In this document: in pieces, positions 19,341-38,536 of the stretch
How the letters are laid out: each line of letters starts with the position of its first letter
Position numbering within the stretch: the first letter of the stretch is position 1
Assembly (NCBI GenBank): GCA_963573385.1
Contig: CAUYLG010062804.1
Location: 23,921 to 87,920, forward strand
Origin: Cacajao melanocephalus
Taxonomy: Eukaryota; Chordata; Mammalia; Primates; Pitheciidae
Direction of reading: 5' to 3'
DNA: 64,000 nucleotides
The notes under the pieces: generated by a model
The model's input: the letters and a program-made list of their open reading frames with translations, nothing else
The model's database searches: none
Told to the model about the DNA's origin: nothing
Program-made: the position numbers and the translations under genes

Positions 19341-19577
19341 CCTGTTCTATTTGGGGCATCTGGAAAAACCTTACAGGATAAAAAGGCATTTGGGTTGGGC
19401 TGTAAAACACAAATGAAAGTGAGTGACTAGGTTAGCCAATGGTTCAACATCACTGGAAAGGATGTATTGTGAGGTATATGATTGTCTCAAATAGAGGAGT
19501 AATATAACTGACAGAAAGATGTTAGCAGGGATGGTTACAGGATCTAGTTTGCTTATTGGCAAGTGATATGAAAACGC

Positions 19578-19873
19578 GGCTGGGAGTGGTGGCTTAAGCC
19601 TATAATCCCAGCATTTTGGGAGGCTGAGGCGGATCACCTGTGGTAAGGAGTTTGAGACCAGCCTGACTAACATGGTGAAACCCCTTCTCTACTAAAAATA
19701 CAAAAATTAGCCAGGCTTAGTGGCGGGCGCCTGTAATCCAGCTGCTTAGGAGGCTGAGGCAGGTGAATCGCTTGAACCTGGGAGGTGGACGTTGCAGTGA
19801 GCTGACATCTTGCCATTGCACTCCAGCCTGGGCTACAGAGCAAGACTACGGCTCAAAAAAAAAAAAAAAAAAA
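19578..19873 (+). mobile_element. Alu
   Basis: Full dimer with a 19-base A tail. Confidence 0.88.
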
Positions 19874-20629
19874 GTGTAGTTACATAAAGCTGGAGCTCCC
19901 ACAACACGCTTACAGAGGTATGGCTTCCTGTAAAGTTTCTCACAATGACACAGAATTGTTGTTGGTATCATACTCAAAGAAGGAGGATTATCCCGGTAAT
20001 GAGGAAGCTAACTTTGGCATTATCTAGATTTTTTTTTTCTAATACTGTCTTTGCCAATCCCATCTCCACCCTTTCTTGTCAAGTTTGGAGATTCTGCCTC
20101 ATGCCTGCCCATTCACTTACAGAGAAATTGGGTAAAACAAAGGTCAATTTCTCAAGCACATTTCTCAGGAGACCTACATTTCATGGTTATTTGAGGTCAT
20201 TTCTGCAAGAGTGGCAGCATTTGGAAGCAGAAGGTGAGGGGGTTTGGATTTTATCTTCAAACATGTAGACAAGTACTTCCTCCAAAATGTGATATAAAAT
20301 CATATGTCATGGGATACTCTCTATGAACTGAGGATTTGTGGTCAAGTAAGTTTGGAACTATTTACTATACTATATCCCTTTCTTAGAGTTCATAGGCACA
20401 TTGGCATATTAAAAGCTCTGAGAATTTATTCAAAGAAAAAGCACAGAGTGCAATGAGAAGCCTTCCAGTTTCAAAGCAATATGAACTATTTATCCCTATT
20501 GAGAAAAGCTGGTAGAAATTAGAGGAGCTGTGAAATTTGTGAGGAGAGACACAATCAGATTTGATTTTTCATAAAGTTTTCATTCAGACTGGAATGCCAT
20601 TGTTTTTTATTCTTAGAAGTTATATATAC
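19874..20629. other. Non-repetitive intergenic stretch
   Basis: An open frame of 107 codons at 19,945-20,268 has no initiation context, domain or homolog that I recognise, so it is not called as a gene. Confidence 0.45.
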
Positions 20630-21186
20630 ATTTTTTCTTTTCCTTCTTCTTGGAGACAGTGTCTCCCTCTGTTGCCCAGGCTGGAGTGCACTGGTGCAAT
20701 CTCGACTCACCAGATCCTCCCACCTCAGCCTCCCAAGTAGCTGTGACTGTAGGTCCACACCACCACACCTGACTAAATTTTTTATTTGTTGTGGAGATGG
20801 AGCTTCCCCATGTTGTCCAGGATGGTGCCTTTTATAGATAAATAATTGCACTAAGAAAATTACATCTTGCAACAATACTGTTTTTTTTTTTTTTTTGAGA
20901 TGGAGTCTTACTTTGTTACCTAGGCTGGATTGCAATGGTGGATCTTGGCTCACAGCAACCTCCGCCTGTTGGGTTCAAGCCATTCTCCTGTCTCAGGCTT
21001 CTGAGAAGCTGGGACTACAGGCACGCACCACCACACCTGGCTAATTTTTGTATTTTTAGTGGAGACAGAGTTTCACCATGTTGGCAGGGCTGGTCTCGAC
21101 CTCCTGACCTCATGATCTGCCTGCCTCAGCCTCCCAAAGTGTTGGCATTACAGGTGTGAGTCACCGCACCCGGCCAACAATACCAT

Positions 21187-21217
<31 letters not shown>

Positions 21218-21410
21218 GATACGGAGTTTCGTTCATTGCCCAGGCTGGAGTGCAATGGCGCAATCGATCTGGGCTCACTGCAACCTCCATCCACCTCCCA
21301 GGTTCAAGCGATTCTCTGCCTCAGCTTCCGGAGTAGCTAGGATTACAGGCATGTGCCACCACGCCCTCCCAAAGTGCTTGGGTTACAGGTGTGAGCCACT
21401 AGGCCGGGCC
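20630..21410 (-). mobile_element. Three antisense Alus
   Basis: Elements at 20,630-20,826 (left arm partly missing), 20,881-21,174 and 21,188-21,410 (internal deletion). The motif aacaata stands before the second, between the second and third, and after the third, so the last two reused one site. Confidence 0.85.
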
Positions 21411-22579
<1,169 letters not shown>

Positions 22580-22619
22580 CTAATTCTTAAATGTCTCCTT
22601 TTCAATTTAAAGAGACTCA

Positions 22620-22908
22620 GCTGGGCGGGGTGGATCACACCTGTAATCCCAGCACTTTGGGAGGACAAGGCAGAAGCATCACCTGAGGTCGGGAGTTCAA
22701 GACCAGACTGACCAACATGGAGAAACCCCGCTTCTACTAAGAATACAAAAATTAGCCGGGTGTGGTGGCAGGGGCCTGCAATCCCAGCTATTTGGGAGGC
22801 TGAGGCACAAGAATTGCTTGAACCTGGGAGGTGTAAGTTGAAGTGAGCTGAGTCGTGCCACTGCACTCCAGCCTGGGCAAGAGAGAGACTGTCACTAAAA
22901 AAAAAAAA
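22620..22908 (+). mobile_element. Alu
   Basis: Full dimer with a slightly shortened right arm. Confidence 0.85.
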
Positions 22909-24240
22909 TTTAGAGGCATGATCTCCAATGAGAATGAGCATGATAAAAAATACCTTTATCTCAGGTACTAATCTAATGCTGATTGATGCTTCACTCTTTA
23001 AAAGATGTGTTGTACTTTTCCCATTGGTTTAGAATTTGAACCAATAAGAAAGGAGGAAATCTTTATAAATATTCACAGCCAAAGGCTGGCACTGTGAATG
23101 TTGAGTGAAGATTGCTTTGTTCTTCATTTGAATCTCACTTTCAGAACTTTATGGTATTGATGTTCTTATTGCCATAGTAAGCAAACTTTAAAAACTTTCA
23201 GCTTGGGTGTTGTCTTTGTGGCTTAAAATATATTTTCCAACGTTGAGAAGAATTTATTTCTCATTGTTCTGACTTAAGATATGATGAATCCTTAACAGAT
23301 GTTCAAAGGAAAATAATTTAAATGCCGGTTTTTATTATCATGGTGAACATATTTCAAAAACAACGTATTAATTTCCTAGACTTCTTTGAAGTTGATAATT
23401 ACTAGGGTTCTTTAATTTCTAAAGTGGCATATATTACAGTTTTTAGTCTCTTATAATGGCTGTTTAGAGGCAGAGTTAATGTTAGGTTCTCAGCAACAGC
23501 TATTTATCTTTTGAGATTCTGGGTTATTACAATTTTTTGTTTTTGAAATTTTTAAAAGCATTAACGGTTTTTTGTATAGTGTTTTTTTTTAAAGATCAAG
23601 ATGAAGTCAGCGATTTCTTAACATTGGGACTCAAGACCTCTATAAATACAAGATTCATAGAAAATGAAAAAATTCCCCTATGTATTTTTCTATGTGGATG
23701 GTTTCATCAGAAAATGTACCATCTTGAGGTCTCTCCTTATATATTACTAGTTTCTTGAAAAACCACTAGAATGTTCTTATTGTGAATAAATGTTCCAGTT
23801 AGATCTGAACGACAAAAACCACTTGCCCCAAATTTACACTCTGTTTAAAGCAACTGCCATAACCACCAACAATGTCTCTTCGATGCAAAGGGACACTTTG
23901 TCATGAGGTTATTTCCTTTCTCTATTCTGGAAAAAAACCCACTGAAAGCGGAATGAAAAGTAATTGCAAAGGGAAGGGGACAGAGGAAGGAAAAAAACAG
24001 GTACCACCACCCCCCTCACCAGCACCACTCAGCAAGCACAGGTGAAAAATTTGCGTATCCCACTCAGCAAGCACAGGTGGAAAATTTGCGAATCCTGAAA
24101 ACACTGAACATTTCACATCAGAACCCAGAACAAATAAACCAGGGAAAGCACAGTCCAGAGAAAAAAAAAAATGGTGCAGGGTTGGGGGACGGACTCATAC
24201 TACAGAGGTCGCAAGTGTGAAGAGTACGTCTTTGCTTTTC
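22909..24240. other. Repeat-free flank upstream of the CpG island
   Basis: About 1.3 kb without Alu, the longest such gap in the left half. An inverted CCAAT pair (ccattggttt and gaaccaataag) lies at 23,020-23,050. Regulatory function is possible but not shown. Confidence 0.5.
24026..24095. repeat. 35-base tandem duplication
   Basis: Two adjacent copies beginning cactcagcaagcacaggtg, differing at two positions. Confidence 0.9.
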
Positions 24241-24249
24241 CTTGGCACC

Positions 24250-25840
24250 CGAAAACTCAAGCTCGATCTGGGGGCAAACCACCGGCAAAGGCGCACACAT
24301 TTTTGAGCTTCCGCCCCCGAGCTCAGACTGCACGCTGGCAGCGCCAAGAAAAGTGAGAACCACGGCCCGCTCTCGGCTAGCGTTGGGCGGCCTCCCTCCG
24401 CCCCGTGGCCGCCGCCAGCCCCTTTGTCTCCCCGTTGGGCTCCAACGCAGCCGCGCAGAGGCCGCGGCGCTCCCGGAAGACCCCGCGGGAGGGCCGCGCG
24501 CGGGGAGGCGAGTTCCCGTGCCTGCCGCAGCCCGGCCCTGCCCGAGGCGTCCACAGCCCTTCAGGCAATGCCGAGGCCGCTCGCTAGCCGCATCGTTCCT
24601 CCCAACTTGCAGCCCGGACCCCGCGCGCGGCAGGGCCCGTCCCAGCTCTGCTTTCCTCCCTCCCCTCGCCCCGAGAGGCCCACCTTGTGTTTATTTTGGG
24701 GGGCTCGGGAGAGTGCCGAGGGCTACAGACAGCTGTGGTTTACCGCTTATTTTAGCAAAAATTCCGGGCCTCTTGTTGCAATGTTCCCCAGCGTGAAACA
24801 GCTCCCACCTTCCCTCCCCGGAGAACCCGACACACGAACAGGGGCTTGCTCTTCCAGGGACCCCCTGACAGGAAAAGTGGGACCCACAGTCAGCTCTCGC
24901 GCGAGCCCTGGGGGTGGGCGGCCGGAAGCCGCCGAACCGGCCGGGCAGGACTTGCTCTCCTGAGGGAGCGGGAGAGGTGAGAGCGCCCGCGGGCTCAGGT
25001 CCCCCGGGCCGCCGCACCGAGGCGGGGCTAGGGGACTAAGCAGAGGTCGTGGCGAACAGCCGGCGGGCTCGGGAGGGAGGGGCGGCGATCCACCTGGGCG
25101 ACGTGGCAGCCATTGCTGGCGCCTCGAGACCCCTCCCCACCCGGCCGCCCACCCGCCCTCTCGCGGCGGGCTCCTGCGCGGCTGCTCTTCCCCGGCCGGA
25201 CGGAGAGCGGCAGTGTCTCCTCGCCGGGCGCGCTCGCCGCATCTCCCCCCGCGGCCGCAGCTGCTCGCTAGCCCTGCGCGGCGCCGGAGAGCACAGTGGC
25301 GCCGGCGGGAAAGGGTTGCGGACCTGCGGCGCCTCGTTGTGCGCTCGACGACGCGGCCCCGGCTTCGACGCCCTCGGCCCGCTGCAGGAGCAGGTAAAGG
25401 CGGCGGGTGGGAGGCAGGGCAGCGGGTCCGAGGTGAGGGCGCTGGAGGGAAGGGGTCCCGGGGCGCCGAGCCGAAGCAGAGGGCCTGAGGTAGCGGCGGG
25501 CGGCGCGGCGAGCGAATCCCCAAGCCCTGAACGTGGGGCTCGGTGCGGGTCGCCTCCGGTCCGACCCGCGGGCCCGGCCGCCCGGACGGAAGGGAAGTGA
25601 GGCGTCGGCGAGAGGCGGGCCCTGGCGCGCAGCCCGAGGCAGGGCGAAGGCGGGGGCCGCGGTCGCTTCCTCGGCCTCCGAGTGCCTGGCGGGCCTCCAG
25701 GCCCCAGACACACCCCTCTCGCCCCCCGAGGTTCCTTTCGGATCTGTTCCCGCCGGTACCTGACCTTGCGCGCCTCCAGGCGCCTTCGGTGTTTCCCAGG
25801 CGGAGCCTTCTGGGAACTTCGGGCCACCTTCCTGGGCACG
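24250..25840. promoter_or_regulatory. CpG island, N4BP2 promoter
   Basis: A sharp switch from AT-rich sequence to very GC-rich, CpG-dense DNA with no Alu. No TATA box stands at a credible distance. GC boxes are visible (gaggcggggctagg at 25,019-25,032 and gggaggggcggcgatcc near 25,073), along with a YY1-like ggcagccattgc at about 25,105 and ETS-like ccggaag motifs at 24,473 and 24,919. This is the usual make-up of a dispersed housekeeping promoter. The splice donor at 25,394 places exon 1 inside it. Exact start sites cannot be read from sequence, and divergent transcription to the left is possible. Confidence 0.85.
25100..25393 (+). other. N4BP2: N4BP2 exon 1 (non-coding), 5' end approximate
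   Basis: The 3' border is a strong donor, gagcag followed by gtaaag at 25,394. The 5' end is placed at the GC-box/YY1 cluster and may be off by 100 bases or more. The stretch has no ATG at all, so initiation must occur in later exons. Confidence 0.6.
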
Positions 25841-27195
25841 TAGTCCTAGCAGAGCCGTTTATTTACTCCCTTGAAGTCCAGACACACCGCCACTCACAGG
25901 TTCAGATTTTGGAGACTGCGGGGAGACCTTCCCCTCCCTGGCATTGGTGTGTCTTTGACCCTCGTCCCGCCTCCCCTGTCCTGTCCGCAACTTTGACCCT
26001 CACTGGGACCCTTCTAGAGCCCCGCTCTCATCGGGACCCTCTCCGAGCCGTCCGTTTGGAAATTCATCCTCAATAGAGTGAGTCATTTTAGCGGGGGCAC
26101 AGTTTATCCCTCATGCGCTTTTGGTTAAAATACTTTTTTTCCCCTCAGAAAGAGAGCTAGAGTAATGGAATGGAGATGACAGGTCAGTGTCAGTGTTGGC
26201 TTCAAAGGCTCTTCTTCCTTTCGGCGGCAATCTTTGGAACTAGGATCTGATATTAGCGGCACGTACTGGTTTGTACACATTCTCGCCATGCAGTGGTTGT
26301 AATGTCTCCATAGCACAGTTCTGGCTTGAAGGCAGGATTGGCTGCTTTTTCTACTCGACATCTTTGAGCCAATCAGCAAGGGCTGCTTGCCTGGAGACTG
26401 GTTAACTCAATAAAGGTGGCGATTGGTTGAGCTCCTAGAAGAAAATCCTGGAGATGAACCTAGCCTCTCAGAAAACAATGACTGATTTGCAGCTGTATTA
26501 AAAAAAATTTTCTTTTAATCCCAACATCAGCCTTTTCACTCCGTTTTTATTCCAGTGTTTTTCTTTGAAACACTAGCTGTCTTTTGTAACTCATTTTAAC
26601 TCTCCTTTAATTTTAACTGTAAGACTTCTTACTCGCTTTAGGAAATGTAAACATCGTGCGTTCTGTGTTTTGATAAACGTGGTTCGATCTTCCTTTCTAA
26701 CATTGTTTATTACTGAAGGTCAGAAATTAAATCAACAGTTTTGAGTTTTGCTGCCAGGGGACCTTTATTATTTAAGTGCCGTGCCGGGGGGGAGGGGGGT
26801 GGTTTGGAGTGAGAGGCTGGAGGGGTGGACATAGCGGGAAGAAGAGGAAATAAATGGCTGCTCTTTTGTAAGGAGGCTACAATTTAGTTAATGAAAAAAG
26901 ACTAACCTGTAAAACAATAAAGAATAAAGCAGTACAAATCAGCACGCAGTACGTAGGAATGCCAGTTTGTGTACCTGTTGACTTTAGTTAGTTTGAAGGG
27001 GATATAGAAGTACAGTACTTCATAGAAAAAATGGGCTTAAGTTATGGTGGAGACATATTTTTTCCTTCATTAAAGTATATTAAAGTAGGCATAGTATCTT
27101 GTACATGGTAGAGGCTAGATATTATCACTGTAGTTGCATGCTTAAAAAAAATTATTTTAGATCTAAATACTGTTACATAGTTGCATTTATTATTA
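25841..27195 (+). other. Proximal intron 1, repeat-free
   Basis: About 1.3 kb downstream of the island without Alu. A CCAAT box (26,369-26,373) and an inverted one (ATTGG, 26,422-26,426) face each other about 50 bases apart, and a G-rich tract is at 26,785-26,802. This could be intronic regulatory sequence. No coding potential is supported. Confidence 0.5.
26366..26431. promoter_or_regulatory. Facing CCAAT boxes in intron 1
   Basis: gagccaatcagc and gcgattggttga are both good NF-Y-type sites, in opposite orientation. Function is inferred only from motif quality and the position about 1 kb after exon 1. Confidence 0.35.
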
Positions 27196-27197
27196 TC

Positions 27198-27470
27198 TTT
27201 TTTTGAGACAACGTCTGGCCATATCACCAAGGCTGGAGTGCAGTGGTACTATCTAGGCTCACTGCCACATCTGCCTCCCGGGTTCAAGCTATCCTCCTAC
27301 CTCATTCCCTAGAGTAGCTGGGACGCCCGGCTAATTTTTGTATTTTTTGTAGAGAGGGGGTTTCACCGTGTTGCTCAGGCTGGTCTCAAACTCCTGAGCT
27401 CAAGCGATGTTGCCTGCCTTGGCCTCCCAAAGTTCTGGGATTACAGGAGTGGCCACTGTACCCTCCAGGC
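27198..27470 (-). mobile_element. Alu
   Basis: First Alu of intron 1, with a shortened linker region. Confidence 0.85.
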
Positions 27471-27629
27471 CATTCCATGTTTCAGAAAGCCGATTATTTT
27501 CCTTTTAAAATCTCCCTTTTCTTCATGATTAGCCATGATTATGCATGTCTTTTGACATGCAAAGCAGCAACCATCTATTAATCAATGAATTTCAGAAAAT
27601 AGATACTTCTTCGCTTTCCTTCCAGCTCT

Positions 27630-27931
27630 TTTTTTTTTTGGGGGGGTGGGGAGACAGAGTTTTTCTCTTGTCGCCCAGGCTGGAATGCAATGGTGCGATC
27701 TCGGCTCACTGCAGCCTCCGCCTTCTGGGTTCAAGCAGTTCTGTCTCAGCTCCCAAGTAGCTGGGATTACAGGTGCCCACCACCATGCTCAGCTAATTTT
27801 TATATTGTTAGTAGAGACGGGGTTTTGCCCTGTTGGCCAGGCTGGTCTCAAACTCCTGATCTCAGGTGATTCACCCGCCTCAGCCTTCCAAAGTGCTGGG
27901 ATTACAGGTGTGAGCCACTGAGGGCCTGGCC
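27630..27931 (-). mobile_element. Alu
   Basis: An unusual G run (ggggggtgggg) sits at the tail junction. ccttccagctcttt and cctttcagcttttt are the probable target copies. Confidence 0.85.
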
Positions 27932-28048
27932 TCCTTTCAGCTTTTTATATGCAAGATCATATTGTAAATCTTCGGAAGAATCAGTTGTCTATTAAATGCC
28001 TTTAGAAGTAGTTAATGTTAGGAATTTAAGAAGAGATTGAGCATTTTT

Positions 28049-28344
28049 ATTTTATTTATTTATTTATTTTGAGACAGAGCCTCCTCTGTTGCCCAGGCTG
28101 GAGTGCAGTGGCGCTATCTTGTTTCACTGCAATGTCTGCCTCCTGGGTTCAGGTGATTCTCAGCCTCTGTTGTAGCTGGGATTCCAGATGCCCAGCACCA
28201 CACCCACCTAACTTTTGTATTTTTAGTAGGTATGGGTTTTTGCCATGTTGGTGAGGTGGGTCTGTAACTCCTGGTCTCAAGTGATCTGCCTGCCTTGGCC
28301 TCCCAAAATGCTAGAGTTACAGGCTGATCCACCCTGCCTGGCCC
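28049..28344 (-). mobile_element. Alu
   Basis: (ATTT)n tail. Target copies agattgagcattttt and agattgaacactttt. Confidence 0.85.
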
Positions 28345-28474
28345 AAGATTGAACACTTTTTTGATACCTACCTTGCCTGATAACGAGTAAGCATACATCA
28401 AGCCATATATCATTATCAACCTCATTGCCTTCATCGTCATAGTAATGAAGTGGTATACATGTATATATACACAC

Positions 28475-28685
28475 ATACACACCAGGCACTGTTGTAAGCA
28501 CTTTGCATATACAATTGTATTTAATTCTTACAACTCTGAGATTTGCACTGTTCTTACAGAGGAGGAGACAGACTGAGAAATATTAAGAAACTTGCTGAAA
28601 GTTACCCAACTAGTGTGTGGGTGTGGAAGTGTATGAATGTATCAGGTAGGTTTCAGTCAAACCTAGATCTTTGTGACCCAAAACC
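28475..28685 (+). mobile_element. MIR
   Basis: Matches the MIR consensus order: caggcactgttgtaagcact, then a ttaattcttacaac-type block, then gaggagacagactgagaa, then acttgctgaaagttacccaa. Confidence 0.75.
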
Positions 28686-28689
28686 TTCT

Positions 28690-30077
<1,388 letters not shown>

Positions 30078-30092
30078 TGACTGTTCTCTTAA

Positions 30093-31238
<1,146 letters not shown>

Positions 31239-31445
31239 AAAATATTTTTTTTAAAATAAAATGATCAAATAAAACAAAAAGTTTAAAAAAAAAGCATATG
31301 TGAATTTATCATCCTTTTCCTTTGTCATTGCTTCATACTTCCATACTGAGAAATTGCCTTGTTCTATAGATGTGATAATCAGTTTTTCCCCAATATTTCT
31401 AAAATGAGCTCTTTATTAGAATTAATTTTAGTGTAAAGTTTGATA

Positions 31446-33890
<2,445 letters not shown>

Positions 33891-34273
33891 CACTGTAATT
33901 CTTAACCACCTTTCTGATTATGAATTTATTTTCGTAAGTACTTTATTTGTGGTAAAGAGATGCCCTGTATTACGGACCTGTGTATTCCAGGTACTAAAAT
34001 CGTAAGTCCAGTATTTTAAAGAAGTTGGCCTTTTGGCTTGTGCTAGCTTATAAACAAGTATTATTGAGCTCTTGTTTGCTAAATAAAACACTTACCTGCC
34101 AGAAGCTTGCAGACTAGTAGTCTCAATAAGTAAATACAAAGATGCTAAGATAGATGCCTAGGGTGCGTTGGGAGCTGTGGCTAAATCATGCATTAAGATA
34201 CTGGGAAACTTCCCTGAAGGAAAGTAAATTGATCCGAGAAATACTGGTTGGTTCGGTGTGATGGCTAGAGGCA
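33891..34273. other. Non-repetitive intron 1 segment
   Basis: No exon or repeat recognised. Confidence 0.5.
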
Positions 34274-34551
34274 CTTTTTTTGTTTTGTTTTGAGATGGAT
34301 TCTGGGTCTGTCCCAGGCTGGAGTGCAGTGCAACCTCCACTTCCTGGGTTCAGGCAATTCTCCTGCCTCAGCCTCCCAAGTAGCTGGGATTACAGTCGTG
34401 CGCCAGCATGCATGGCTAATTTTTGTATTTTTAATAGAGACGGGGTTTCACCATGTTGGTCAGGCTGGTCTTGAACTCCTTACCTTGTGATCTGCCCACC
34501 TTGGCCTCCCAAAGTGCTGGGATTACAGGTGTGAGCTACCACACCCAGCTG
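34274..34551 (-). mobile_element. Alu with shortened right arm
   Basis: The right arm lacks the ggctcactgc block. Target copies tagaggcactt and tagagggactt. Confidence 0.83.
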
Positions 34552-35522
34552 GGGTAGAGGGACTTTAAGGCAGATCATATATAAGGCACAGAGCTGTGAA
34601 ATGGCCTTCCTTGTGTGGGAAACAAATAACTAGATGCAGGTGGAGTAGAGAGTACCTGATGGAAAGTAGAAGAGGAGGCTAAAGGTAGGTAAGGGACTAT
34701 GTCATAGAATTCCTTGAATGTTTTACCACAGAGTTGGAACTTGATCTTGAAAGCTGTAGAGAGTCATTGAAGGAAATTTAAGCTGGATCTCTCAGGTTTG
34801 AAGTGCCCATGGAATATTCAAGTGGATATACCTGTCAAGCAGTTAACTATATTGGGATTTGGGAGAAGATTATCGAGTAGAGTCACACTTATAGGCATTG
34901 AAGCCATGGGTTTGGATGGACCTAGAAGAGGTGACTTGAACAAAAGATTAGAAACAGGACCTTAGCAAGCAATGACACTGAAAAAATAAGCAGAAGACAG
35001 GAAATCCATGACAGAGACCAAGAAGGGCCAGCCAGAGAAAAACCAGTAAATGCTGCTTGGGATGGGAGGATGGATTATACTGGGTCAAGGAGTCAACAGA
35101 AAGAAGTTGAAACAGCATATATAAACTACTTTCATTTTAAGAAACTGAAACTATATAGGAAATAATAGGAGTTTGGTTAGTCTGATCATTATCAATTCTG
35201 TGTGCACAGAACATAAAATTTCTAGACAGTTTTTCCAATGCAGGAATTTCAATTTTGTAGCATTTTTAAGGACAAGTAGGAGAGGATGGAGGCTTTTTTG
35301 GTGGTGGTTGGGAAGAAAGAAACGATTGACTAGGGGGAATGGATATCATACATGCAGTCCCTGGGGAGTGCAAGTACCTAGTAGAGTATTTTACACATAG
35401 TTTCTGGACCTATAAAGATCCAGTAAAGCGTTTTTTTCAGGGGACCTAGAGTTAATAATTGATTATGTACTTGTAATTAAGTTTAGTTCATTTCTTAGGA
35501 TTTCTATTTGTGATTTTCTTTT
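34552..35522. other. Intron 1 segment with an unnamed ancient repeat
   Basis: 34,580-35,090 shares its layout with 52,590-53,890 (a purine-rich strand with gtgcccatggaatattcaag and ggatatacctgtcaag, compared with gatgcctattggacatctga). The two look like members of one old dispersed family that I cannot name. Confidence 0.4.
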
Positions 35523-35823
35523 CTGTTTTTTTTTGAGATGGAGTCTCACTCTGTTGCCCAGGCTAGAGTGCAGTGGCACAATCTTTGTTCACTGCAGCCT
35601 CTACCTTCCCGGTTTCCCGGTTCAAGCGATTCTCTTGCCTCAGGTACCCAAGTACCTGGGACTACAGGCATGTGCCACCACATCCAGCTAATTTTTGTTT
35701 TTTAGTAGTGATGAGGTTTCACCATGTTGGCCAAGGCTGGTCTCAAACTTCTGACCTCAAGTGACCCACCTGCCTTGGCCTCCCAAAGTGTTGGGATTAT
35801 AGGTGTGAGCCACTGCACCCAGC
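35523..35823 (-). mobile_element. Alu
   Basis: Contains a small tandem doubling ttcccgg at 35,606-35,620. Target copies ttctgtt. Confidence 0.87.
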
Positions 35824-35929
35824 TCTGTTCTGTTATTGATTGTATCTCTTTTGAGTGAACATTCTCTTTCTCTGTTAAATCACCTCCTCTCAATTTTTTT
35901 CTTTGTAGTTAAGCTCCTCATAGTTTTTT

Positions 35930-36880
35930 TAATTGTGGAAAAAAGTACAATATATTTACTATCTTAACCACTTTTAAGAGTACAGAACAGTAGTGTTAAC
36001 TACGCTCATTGTTGTGCAGTTTTTTTCATCTTGCCAAACTGAAACTCTGTAGTCAGTGGACCCCTTTTGTCCCTCTTCCTACTCCTTGGCAACCATGATT
36101 CTACTTTCTGTGTCTAGGATTCAACTACTGTAGATACCCCATTTAAGTAGAAACATGCAGCTTTTTGTCATTGTTATTGCTGTTTTTGGGGTGACTGGCT
36201 TATGCCACTTAGCATAATGTCCCTAAGGTTCATCCATGTTGCAGCATATGACTTGATTTCCTTTTTTTTTAAGAAAGGGTCTTGCTTCCAGGCTGGAGTG
36301 CAGTGGTATAATCATGACTCACTGCAGCCTTGACCTCCCTGGGCTCAAGCCATCCTCCCACCTCAGCCTTCTGAGTAGCTGGAACCACAGATGTGCACCA
36401 CCATACCTAGATAATTTTTGTTATTTTTTTGTAGAAATGAAGTTTTGCCATGTTGACCAGGCTTGTCTTGAACTCCTGGGCTGAAGTTATCAGCCAGCCT
36501 TGGCCTTCCAAATGCTGGGATTACAGGCATGAGCCACTGTGCACTTTTTAAAGGTTGAATAATATTCCATTGTATGTATGTACCACATTTTAAAAAAATT
36601 CATTCACCTGTTGATGGGCATTTAAGTTGCTTCTATCTCTTGAACTATTGTGAATAATGCTGTAATGAACATGCATGTGCAAATATCTATTTGAGATCCT
36701 GTTTTTAATTATTTTGGATATGTACCCTGAAGTGGAATTACTGGATCATATGATAATTATATTTTTAATTTTTTGAGGAAGTGCCATACACTTTGCATAG
36801 TGCCTGTGCCATTTTGTCTTCCTACCAGTAGTACACAAGAGTTCCAGTTTCTCTACATCTTTGCTAACCCTTTTAAAAAA
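35930..36880 (-). mobile_element. L1 3'-region relic, antisense
   Basis: Reads as reverse-oriented L1: the phrases ggcttatgccacttagcata, aatattccattgtatgtatg, tgatgggcatttaagttgct and gtggaattactggatcatat appear in order. Interrupted by the Alu at 36,260-36,544. Confidence 0.75.
36260..36544 (-). mobile_element. Alu inside the L1 relic
   Basis: Old-type Alu (ctcactgcagccttgacctc). The L1 sequence resumes at aaaggttgaataatattcc. Confidence 0.85.
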
Positions 36881-36894
36881 ATTTTTTAAAATTA

Positions 36895-37182
36895 ATTATT
36901 TATTTTTTGAGATGGAGTTTCGCTCTTGATCCCAGTCTGGAGTGCAATGGCACGATCTCGGTTCACCGCAATCTCTGCCTCCTGGATTCCAGCAGTTCCC
37001 CTGCCTCAGCCTCCTGAGTAGCTGTGATTACAGGCATGTGCCACCACGCCTAGCTAATTTTTTGTATTTTTAGTAGAGACGGGGTTTATTTATGTTGGTC
37101 AGGCTGGTCTTGAACTCCTGAACTCAAGTGATCTGCCTCCTTGGCCACTCAAAGTGCTGAGCATGAGCCACTGTGCCTGGCT
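36895..37182 (-). mobile_element. Alu
   Basis: Short deletion near the head (gtgctgagcatgagcc). Confidence 0.85.
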
Positions 37183-37689
37183 GGTGTTTTTTTTTCTTTT
37201 AAATGCCAGATTTCAGTCAAGAGCTACCCATTGCGTTTGATTGTAATCTCTTGAGTCTTTTTTAATATATAGGTAGAACTGTCTCTTCTACCCATACACC
37301 TCTTTCTCTACTCTGCTTCTCCGTCCTTGTGGTATTGACCCATATGGTCTGTTGAGATGATTACATTTTATATTGCTGGTTGTTTCCTCATGGCATAGTA
37401 TTACTTTCTTCCTCTATCCCCTGTATTTATTTCCTTTAAACTGGGAGTTAGATCTAAAGGTGTGAATAGACTTAGGTTAAACAGTTTTGGAAGAGTACTT
37501 CGTTTAGTAATTCTGTGTACTTCCTTCCGTTTCTAGTTAAGAGGCATATAATGTCTAGTCCCACTATTTTGATGCTGTATTTGATCACCAAGTTAATGTA
37601 GTGAGAACCTTATCATTTCATTATAAAGTTATGATTTTCTTTTTGCTTCTAGCAAGTAATCTGTAGAGTGGTACTTTGATATCAGGTAA
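37183..37689. other. Non-repetitive intron 1 segment
   Basis: No exon, RNA gene or repeat recognised. Confidence 0.5.
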
Positions 37690-38447
<758 letters not shown>

Positions 38448-38536
38448 GGTCAATTTGTTTATCAACTTTTCACCTAATGATTTTAGCATTAATTGATGAT
38501 TCTTGATTAGCTGTTTAATTACAGGTGAAAAAATGG

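Noticed and set aside
19945..20268. 107-codon ORF in Alu-free DNA as a candidate novel gene
   Set aside because: Length is within chance expectation, with no domain, splice structure, promoter or conservation evidence visible.
24242..25839. Overlapping long ORFs on both strands in the CpG island (up to 267 codons)
   Set aside because: Very high GC content suppresses stop codons in all frames. No domain or homolog was recognised, and on the plus strand the exon 1 portion has no ATG.
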